The notes beneath the pieces are model-generated. The model was not told where the DNA came from, ran no database searches, and saw only the letters and a list, made by a program, of their open reading frames with translations. Positions 58,220 through 64,000 of a stretch of 64,000 nucleotides of DNA are shown piece after piece (within the stretch, counting starts at the first letter, position 1; each line of letters begins with the position of its first letter). This DNA comes from Terrirhizobium terrae. GTDB taxonomy: Bacteria > Pseudomonadota > Alphaproteobacteria > Rhizobiales > Rhizobiaceae. The translations under genes and the position numbers were made by a program. The stretch covers positions 434,001-498,000 of the forward strand of contig NZ_CP104991.1 of the NCBI RefSeq assembly GCF_030323265.1, given 5' to 3'.

Positions 58220-58933
58220 TCAGGCTCCAAAACCGCCGTCGATCGTATGCATCGCGCCCGTCACAAAGCTGGCCTCAGGCCCAGCTAGCCAAGCTACCAT
58301 TCCCGCGACATCCTCAGAGCGACCGTGGCGTTTGATAGCCATCGCGGCATGCTGCAGATCCGTCGTTGGACCGTCAGCAGGGTTGAGATCCGTGTCGGTC
58401 GGCCCAGGCTGCACAACATTGACCGTAATGTCACGCGGGCCGAAATCGCGTGCCAATCCACGCGCCATCCCCTGCAAGGCTGATTTACTCATCGCGTATG
58501 CAGCCAATCCCGGAAAGGGCATCCTGTCGCCATTAACTGAGCCAATCAAAATGATTCTTCCGCCATTCGGCATTTGGCGTGCAGCCTCTACTGAAGCGTG
58601 ATAAGGGGCAGCTACGTTAATGCGGATCAGGCGGTCAATTACATCGGGGTCGTGCTCCAACGGATCGCCCCACGCGCCAACACCCGCGTTTACCACAAGG
58701 ATTTCCACCGGTCCTTGTTCACGAACGGCCCTGATGACCGCATCCCGATCTGCGCTGTCGGCCATCACCGCAGCGCTGCCAGTTTCACGCCCCAATCTCT
58801 CCGCCGCCTGTCTTGATGCGGCATAGGTGAAAGCAACTTTTGCACCGTCAGCAGCGAGCCGCCGAACGATTGCAGCACCGATACCCCTACTCCCGCCAAG
58901 AACGAGAGCCGATTGTCCCGCGAAAATTGCCAT
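58220..58933 (-). CDS. bdcA: BdcA-like SDR (cyclic-di-GMP-binding type)
   Basis: 237 aa, intact, very close in pattern to E. coli BdcA along its whole length: LVLGGSRGIGAAIVRR, FTYAASRQAAERL, TADSADRDAV-type stretch (MADSADRDAVI), LVVNAGVGAWG, ARQMPNGGRIILIGSVNGDRMP, YAMSKSALQGMARGLARDFG, and FVTGAMHTIDGGFGA. BdcA is reported to bind cyclic-di-GMP and promote biofilm dispersal, though it keeps the SDR fold and Tyr-Lys pair. ATG 58933 chosen from the MAIFAGQ start. Divergent from its regulator bdcR. Confidence 0.93.
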   Translation of the reverse strand: MAIFAGQSALVLGGSRGIGAAIVRRLAADGAKVAFTYAASRQAAERLGRETGSAAVMADSADRDAVIRAVREQGPVEILVVNAGVGAWGDPLEHDPDVIDRLIRINVAAPYHASVEAARQMPNGGRIILIGSVNGDRMPFPGLAAYAMSKSALQGMARGLARDFGPRDITVNVVQPGPTDTDLNPADGPTTDLQHAAMAIKRHGRSEDVAGMVAWLAGPEASFVTGAMHTIDGGFGA

Positions 58934-58943
58934 GTCTTCCTCT

Positions 58944-58976
58944 TTCATTTACTGTATCCGTGACTACATAAATGAA
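58944..58976. promoter_or_regulatory. BdcR operator candidate
   Basis: Inverted repeat with perfect 8-bp arms TTCATTTA (58944-58951) and TAAATGAA (58969-58976), 17-nt centre, in the bdcA-bdcR gap. In addition CCGTGACTACA occurs twice (58958 and 59005), the second copy covering the bdcR start codon. Confidence 0.65.
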
Positions 58977-59006
58977 AGCAACACAGCGTCAAGAGATTTT
59001 ATAGCC

Positions 59007-59614
59007 GTGACTACAAAAATTGCCCGTGGAAGAGGAAGGCCTCGTCGCTTTGATCCCGAAGAAGGAGTCGCGACAGCTCAGCGCATGTTTTCGGCACAAG
59101 GATACGATGCTGTCGGGGTAGCTGATCTCACGGAGGCCTTGGGCATAACCCCCCAAGCTTCTATGCTGCTTATGGAAGCAAAGCAGAGCTATTTAAGCGA
59201 GCTCTCAACCGTTATTCTGAAACTGACGGCGTCCCTCTCATGGAGATCCTACGGCCCGGCCGACCAGCGGCAGAGGCTCTTTCGGAAGTTTTAAAGGATG
59301 CCGCTAACAAGTATACGTCAAACTGTGGCAGCGGAGGGTGCCTCGCCATTGAGGGGACAAAATGCAACGATATGGACGCGCGGGCAGAGGCTCTGACCTT
59401 GACCTCAGCCGCGAGGGATACAATCTATCGGTTTATTGCTGCGACGCACCCGGACGTCGCGGAGTTGATAGCTGACTACATGGTCGCGGTGATGAGCGGT
59501 CTCTCGGCCGTGGCTCGTGAAGGATACGATTCTGCCCGCGTGATCCGAATAGCGGCACTGGCAGCGACCGCGTTGACAGGAAAGTTGAAAGATCAACAGG
59601 CGGGAAATTTCTGA
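59007..59614 (+). CDS. bdcR: BdcR-like TetR repressor (frameshifted)
   Basis: About 202 aa after repair, close to E. coli BdcR: GRPRRFDPEEGVATAQRMFSAQGYDAVGVADLTEALGI, then PPSFYAAYGSKAELF once the frame is restored, and DYMVAVMSGLSAVAREG near the end. A C is missing from a run of six C near 59148-59153, so the read frame stops early. Start is GTG 59007 (homologues begin VTK at this point). Divergent from bdcA and probably its repressor, through the palindrome at 58944. Confidence 0.88.
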
Positions 59615-60162
59615 GCGCTATTGGCGCTCCTGTGCCGCGATGCTGCACGGCCCTATAGTGTTTGCGGTCAGCCAGAATGCGAGTTGATGGGGTGATTCCC
59701 GCCAGTCAACCCATCTACGCCAGAAAAATGAATGTTTGCGGTTTCGGGTGGCTCCTTACTGCCGCCTCAGTAGAAGAGCCGTGCGGTGTCCGGTTCAAGT
59801 CACACTTTCTTTGACAACGCCCGCCCAGAAGAGAGCCTTCGCCTGGTAGACCGGTTGGCGCGGCCTGTGTGGAAAGCAGTTCGGCGCGTCCAAGCGCTGA
59901 CCGAGCAAAATGGTAGTTCCTAACGCACGCCCTGCGGCGACGTATTTTCATTTGATCTTGAACCAGCTCATCGCTCTTGAAGAGACTCGAACCGACGACC
60001 CGTCATAACTTCGCATCCAAGCCGGCGGAAAAACAAGCCAGATCATGCATCTGGTTCATTTGGAGTGTCCGGACGGGGGCCGCAAGCGGACTGTCCGATG
60101 ACGGGTGCCGAACGGCGAAAACCGGACCTCCACGTAAGCGGTGATGTGTTCCGCGTTTGGCC
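59615..60162. other. Intergenic region, no gene seen
   Basis: About 550 bp after bdcR. Short open frames occur on the minus strand but none looks like a protein. A GACTCGAACC string near 59985 resembles a tRNA T-arm but has no cloverleaf around it. Confidence 0.4.
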
Positions 60163-60516
60163 CTAAGCGGATGTCGCGGGCCTGGGTGACCTCGGCACAG
60201 TTGCCATAAGGCGGTATGGAAAACCACCCGCTGCTCCACCTGTCAAAGCGGCAACTACCATCAGCGCGGGGTCGAGTTCAGTCGAGAGTGTCGGCGCAAC
60301 CCACATGAACGTCGCTAGGGCAAGCAGACCAGCGAGCAAACCGGCTATTGCGAAGGTCCTCCTCCTTTTTGCGCGACACCGCTTCAACAACAGTAGCAAT
60401 ACGGCAGCGAATGGCGAGATCAGAAGAAGCAAAGGTATTAGCATCAAGCTTGTAAGCAGCCATGCGGCCATGGGAGCGGCCCAACCACCCGGTGCACATA
60501 CTATCAGGAAACTCAA
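60163..60516 (-). CDS. Small hypothetical membrane protein
   Basis: 117 aa, three or four hydrophobic segments (MAAWLLTSLMLIPLLLLI, FAAVLLLLLKR, AIAGLLAGLLALATFMWV, ALMVVAALTGGAAGG) with an Arg-rich loop (RCRAKRRR). No family recognised. Isolated between two empty regions; the start (ATG 60516) is uncertain. Confidence 0.5.
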   Translation of the reverse strand: MSFLIVCAPGGWAAPMAAWLLTSLMLIPLLLLISPFAAVLLLLLKRCRAKRRRTFAIAGLLAGLLALATFMWVAPTLSTELDPALMVVAALTGGAAGGFPYRLMATVPRSPRPATSA

Positions 60517-60900
60517 ATACGTTCCTAGTGAGCGATAGCTAGGCTACCAGCTGCGTCAGACACCCGGGTCACAAACGACTTTGCAGCAGAGCTATGCTCA
60601 TCTTTCATTGATTCCTAAAAGCAGACCTCAACTTATTAGACTTCGGAGGTGGGTCAGAAGTTCGCCCAGCCCGGGCATACCACTGATGGTTCAACACAAC
60701 GCAAACCACCGTTCTAATTAAAACCCCTTCGGACCAAGATTTCAGGTCTTGAATAGATCCGAACCATCGACAGCGAACGATGAACAGACGCAAGGCAAGA
60801 AGCGCGTGGGTATAGGTCCCAGGACAGCGATCTTATCAAAGGCTCGGCAATAAGATTTCTCAGTCGCGATCTCCGCAGATCGGGCTACACCGTTTCCGTT
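60517..60900. other. Intergenic region, no gene seen
   Basis: 384 bp with no recognisable gene, RNA or terminator. Confidence 0.4.
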
Positions 60901-62216
60901 TCAAAAAAACCGATTGGCCGGACGTGGAAGCCCGAGATGGTCGCGAAGGGTCGCGCCTTCATATTCCGAACGAAAGCGGCCGCGGCGTTGAAGCTCCGAG
61001 ACTACGTTACGAGTGAAGTCGTCGAGTCCGCCGGGCAGCCAGGAGAAGTAGATGATGAACCCGTCCGCTGCCTGTTCTTCGATCCAGACCTCCATCTCTT
61101 CAGCAATGGTCGTCGCCGTGCCGACAAATGCCAATCCGGCATAGCTCCCCGCCTTGGCAGCCAATTGCCGGATCGTCGCGCCGGTCTTACGCGCGTAGCC
61201 AATCATTTGGTCGCGGTTCGCCTTGACGGCATTGCCCTCGGGGATCTCAGGCAGCGGTCCGTTGGGATCTAAGCCAGACACGTCGAAGTCCAGCATTATG
61301 GAAAGCGAGCGGATGCCACTGTCATAATGAACCAGACTGTCGAGATGGGCCCGCTTGGCTTGCGCCTCCTCCACCGTGTCTCCGACAACTACCAAGGCAG
61401 CCGGCAAGACCTTGAGGTGCTCGGGATCGCGGCCGACAGCCAGCATTCGGCCTTTGACGTCGGCGTAGAATGCCTTGCCATCGGGCACATTGCCTGCGAT
61501 CGAGAAAATGGCTTCTGCCGTTTCGGCCGCAAGCTGACGCCCCGCCTCCGATCCCCCGCCTGGAAGATGACCGGCTGGCCCTGCACAGGTCGCGCGATAT
61601 TCAGAGGACCGCGCACCGAGAAGTGTTCACCCTTGTGGTCGAGCACGTGTAGCTTGTCAGGATCGAAAAACACACCGTTGTTCACATCGCGGACGAACGC
61701 GTCATCAGCCCAACTATCCCAAAGTCCGCTCACCACGTCGTAAAACTCCCGCGCCCTTGCGTAGCGAGTTGCGTGCTGCAGATGCTGGTCGCTGCCGAAA
61801 TTGTACGACGTCTCTGGATAGCCGGTGGTTACAACGTTCCAGCCTGCCCGGCCCCTGCTGATGTGATCGAGCGAGGCAAAACGGCGAGCGACGTGATAGG
61901 GTTCATCGTAGGTGGTTGTGGCTGTCGCCACCAAGCCTATCCGGCTTGTCTCCATAGCCAGAGCGGAGAGCAAGGTAAGCGGTTCGAAGGACGTAACCGT
62001 GTGGCTGCGCTTCAATACATCTGGAGGCATGTTCAGCACAGCAAGGTGGTCGGCCATGAAGAAGGCATCGAACTTTGCCTCCTCCAACGTTCGGATCAGC
62101 CGTCGCAAATGGTCCAAGTTAAAATTGGCGTCCGGCCAAGCCCCAGGATAGCGCCAAGAGCCCGTGTGGATGGCGACGGGGCGCATGAACGCGCCCAAGT
62201 GCATCTGTCGTACCAT
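60901..62216 (-). CDS. LLM-class flavin-dependent monooxygenase, NtaA/DszA type (frameshifted)
   Basis: About 438 aa after repair. Bacterial luciferase-like barrel of the NtaA/SnaA/DszA group: FDAFFMADHLAVL, EPLTLLSALAMETSRIGLVATATTTYDEPYHVARRFASLDHIS, GRAGWNVVTTGYP, GTATTIAEEMEVWIEEQAADGF. These enzymes use FMNH2 from a separate reductase to oxidise chelators, sulphur heterocycles or similar. A G is missing from the G run near 61553-61557; with it VIFQAGGSEAGRQLA is restored. No flavin reductase gene is visible nearby. 137 bp upstream of the glutathione transferase gene's end. Confidence 0.9.
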
Positions 62217-62353
62217 AAATTACCTCCTCTATCCTTGACTCCTGGTGCCCCTCGTCGGCCGCATACGACGAGGCGCAGGGCACTGGGAACGACCGCCCCC
62301 TTGGTCAGAACCTCTGTGCCGCTCCAGCCTTGTTGGCAAACGACGTTGGTCAT

Positions 62354-63031
62354 TCACTCGCCTTCTTGGGGACGCCAATGGGGTGGGTAGGCGGCATCGT
62401 AGCCAGCAATGGCCTCCATGCGGGTCAGCCAAGCTCCGATCGCCGGCAAAGTCGCGTTGAAGTCGTCCAGACCGAGATTCATTTCGACAGCTTCCGCTCG
62501 ACGGCCGACTCGCGCAAGCATCTGCATATTGGGTAGCGCGACGATATCGGCGGCCGACACGCGGTCACCAGCCAGATAACAGCCATTTTGGAGAGCGTTT
62601 TCCATCCACTGCACCGCGTTGATCGCCGAAGACGCCGACGATCGAATGGCGTCCGGGTTGTCCTGGCTATCACCCCTCAGCAATGGTCTGACGATTCCAA
62701 GTGAAAGTAGGTCGCGAACGTAGTTCTCGAACTCGAAAATCGTCTCCTAGATAAGTCCGGTCTCGAAGGGATCTTCTCCGAATAACGCAGGTTCGGGATG
62801 CGCCTTCTCCAGGAAAGACATGATCGCGACCGACTCCGTGATAGCCGTTCCGTTCGCGATAAAGGTCGGCACCTGGCCTCGAAAATTCAGACGTAAGTAT
62901 TCGGGACTTTTGTGCCCTCGCGTGGAACCGTCGATCCGGTTGGATTTGTATCGGAGGGACTTGTATCCCAACGTGAGCATGACACGCCACGCATAGGGAC
63001 TGCCGCTGATCCAGTAGAGTTCGTATTCCAT
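62354..63031 (-). CDS. Glutathione S-transferase with in-frame TAG
   Basis: 226 codons. N-terminal thioredoxin-like domain: ELYWISGSPYAWRVMLTL (Ser/Pro start of the glutathione site), GQVPTFIANGTAITESVAIMSFLE with the cis-Pro and ESVAI motif; C-terminal helical domain with CYLAGDRVSAADIVALPNM. Codon 95 is TAG (62747-62749), where TGG (Trp) would continue a normal chain (GLI-W-ETIFEFENYVRDL); the frame stays open on both sides. Either a point nonsense mutation or a base error. Next to a second transferase gene at 63453. Confidence 0.82.
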
Positions 63032-63126
63032 GCGATGTGCTCTCCAGTTCTTTTACGAGGGCCAGATCGGTTGACACTATTCGTTTCACGCAGCCGTATA
63101 GGGGACACGCTACCGTCGACGTCTAG

Positions 63127-63360
63127 CTAAATGCCGTTCACGCAGGCACTGTCGTCGGGTTCGGGGAAAAGTGCTGCCGACGCGAGGTCCTCAGGTGTTC
63201 CAAGGCGTGCGGACGGGGTTGTGGCCACGAGACCCGGCAGAAGGGAGCCGCCGGCCGGGTAGATCGCGGCCAAGCTCCCTTCCCGTCTGTAATTTTCAGG
63301 ATCTCGTGCGTCACGTCGACTTCGGAAACGCAGAGCATCCTGTGTTGACGCATTCCCCAC
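63127..63360 (-). pseudogene. C-terminal remnant of an SDR
   Basis: About 77 codons matching only the last third of a classical SDR: ATTPSARLGTPEDLASAALFPEPDDSACVNGI, then a TAG and, in the same frame, LDVDGS. The cofactor loop and catalytic Tyr-Lys are absent, and no upstream frame supplies them. It sits between two glutathione transferase genes and looks like a relic of deletion or insertion. Confidence 0.55.
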
Positions 63361-63452
63361 ATTATTCGGTTCGCCTGCTGGGGAGGCGCAGCTTTAGGCT
63401 ACCGCCGGTTCGAAGGTCACCAATGACAACGATCCTCAATTGCGTGTCGATA

Positions 63453-64000
63453 TCAGAGGGTGACGCCGATGCTGTTGAGGAACGTATCCATGCGCTCATC
63501 AAGGTCACGCTTGGTTTCCACCCAGGCCGGAACGGTGTCCAGGAGGCGCTGATGCCAAGCTGTAAGATAGGGGAACTCGTTGAGCGGCGGCTTGGACCGG
63601 TCGATTTGTGAGAACGGAGCCGCGATGTCAATATCAGCCAAGGTCAGTTCGTCGCCGACCATAAACTGGCGGTTGGCGAGGTGGGCGTCTAGAACGGTGG
63701 CAGCGGCGCGGATCTTCTTATTGACGTACTCGACGATCGCCTCGTTCTGCGGCTTTCCCATGGCAGTAGCAGCCACGCGCTCGTCGAACAGCATGGTGAA
63801 ATAGATGCGCCACTGCTCGCCCGACCAGAACATCCACTGGAGGACTTCCGTACGTTGCTGCTCGGTCTTGCCGACGAGGGGCGAATTTACTTTTTCCGCA
63901 AGATACAGATTGATTGCCGCCGATTCCCAGACGACCGTATCGCCTTCCTGCAGCACCGGCGTCAGACCGTGCGGATTGAGTTGCAGGAACTCCGGAGTGT
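63453..64000 (-). CDS. Glutathione S-transferase, N-terminus outside window
   Basis: About 182 codons visible; the first ~40 lie beyond the window edge. Seen: TPEFLQLNPHGLTPVLQEGDTVVWESAAINLYLAEKV (glutathione-binding ESxAI region) and helical domain with NRQFMVGDELTLADIDIAAPFS. Theta/beta-like bacterial GST, cytoplasmic, conjugating or reducing electrophiles with glutathione. It is different in sequence from the GST at 62354. Intact as far as seen. Confidence 0.92.
   Translation of the reverse strand, partial: TPEFLQLNPHGLTPVLQEGDTVVWESAAINLYLAEKVNSPLVGKTEQQRTEVLQWMFWSGEQWRIYFTMLFDERVAATAMGKPQNEAIVEYVNKKIRAAATVLDAHLANRQFMVGDELTLADIDIAAPFSQIDRSKPPLNEFPYLTAWHQRLLDTVPAWVETKRDLDERMDTFLNSIGVTL

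Noticed and set aside
34370..62749. TAG recoding (amber suppression, for example pyrrolysine)
   Set aside because: The three TAGs stand for Gln, Trp and probably Glu, and one is in a mobile element and one in a remnant; no shared amino acid and no suppressor tRNA seen.
1..64000. Programmed ribosomal frameshifting as the cause of the many split genes
   Set aside because: The breaks occur in unrelated genes, at different places in the proteins, without a common slippery site or stimulatory structure; one-base loss in runs explains them more simply.
1..64000. CRISPR arrays, integron or prophage genes
   Set aside because: No regularly spaced repeats and no integrase, capsid or Cas-like proteins found; the only mobile element supported is the IS110-type sequence.

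Overview
The window looks like an accessory region of an alphaproteobacterium of the Rhizobiaceae type (Rhizobium, Agrobacterium, Ensifer or Shinella). The signs are high G+C, an exported protein of the Atu4866 family, an ECF sigma factor paired with an NrsF/DUF1109 anti-sigma factor, a three-subunit periplasmic aldehyde oxidoreductase of the PaoABC type, and a rhizobial-looking IS110-family element. I see no rRNA, tRNA, ribosomal, replication or CRISPR genes, so it is probably part of a plasmid, a chromid or a flexible chromosomal region. The genus is inference.

Layout. 1-5492: dipeptidase (cut by the window edge), cystathionine beta-lyase-like enzyme and LysR, then a polar amino-acid ABC importer. 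5898-16800: AraC regulator, MFS transporter, Tat-leader SDR, aldo/keto reductase (AKR), second SDR, DedA protein, methyltransferase and PaoABC-like oxidoreductase, together resembling an aldehyde or electrophile handling block. 16927-19870: DUF1330-like protein/AraC and TetR/SDR pairs. 20094-31494: an operon of three exported enzymes (metallo-beta-lactamase fold hydrolase, AKR, intradiol dioxygenase) opposite a LysR, then further LysR-SDR and LysR-AKR pairs, small exported proteins, and a MarR gene followed by an epimerase. 31846-35590: SDR, Fic protein with its own HTH, and a damaged IS110/IS1111-type insertion sequence. 35870-42313: RidA, LysE, hydrolases, L,D-transpeptidase, VOC protein, and an SDR/LysR pair. 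42554-46597: a TetR-controlled operon for an exported molybdopterin oxidoreductase with a membrane cytochrome b. 46630-54752: SDR/AraC, racemase, SDR, MFS/TetR, HxlR/SDR and an HSL-type hydrolase. 54931-57084: NrsF/ECF sigma pair and a divergent exported hydrolase. 58220-59614: bdcA/bdcR. 60163-64000: small membrane protein, flavin monooxygenase, two glutathione transferases and an SDR remnant.

How it fits together. The window holds ten classical short-chain dehydrogenases plus one extended SDR and one SDR remnant, three aldo/keto reductases, and fifteen transcription regulators (five LysR, four TetR, three AraC, one MarR, one HxlR, one ECF sigma factor). Most enzyme genes sit beside or opposite their own regulator. 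Several intergenic regions carry clear palindromes that look like operators. The general job is probably sensing and redox conversion of small reactive molecules in both cytoplasm and periplasm.

Quality warning. Twenty-five genes are broken by frameshifts: 27 are repaired by adding one base, usually inside or beside a short G, C, A or T run, and one by removing a base. Three further reading frames carry an in-frame TAG. The pattern fits sequencing or assembly error far better than decay. I annotate these loci as single genes and give the position of each break.
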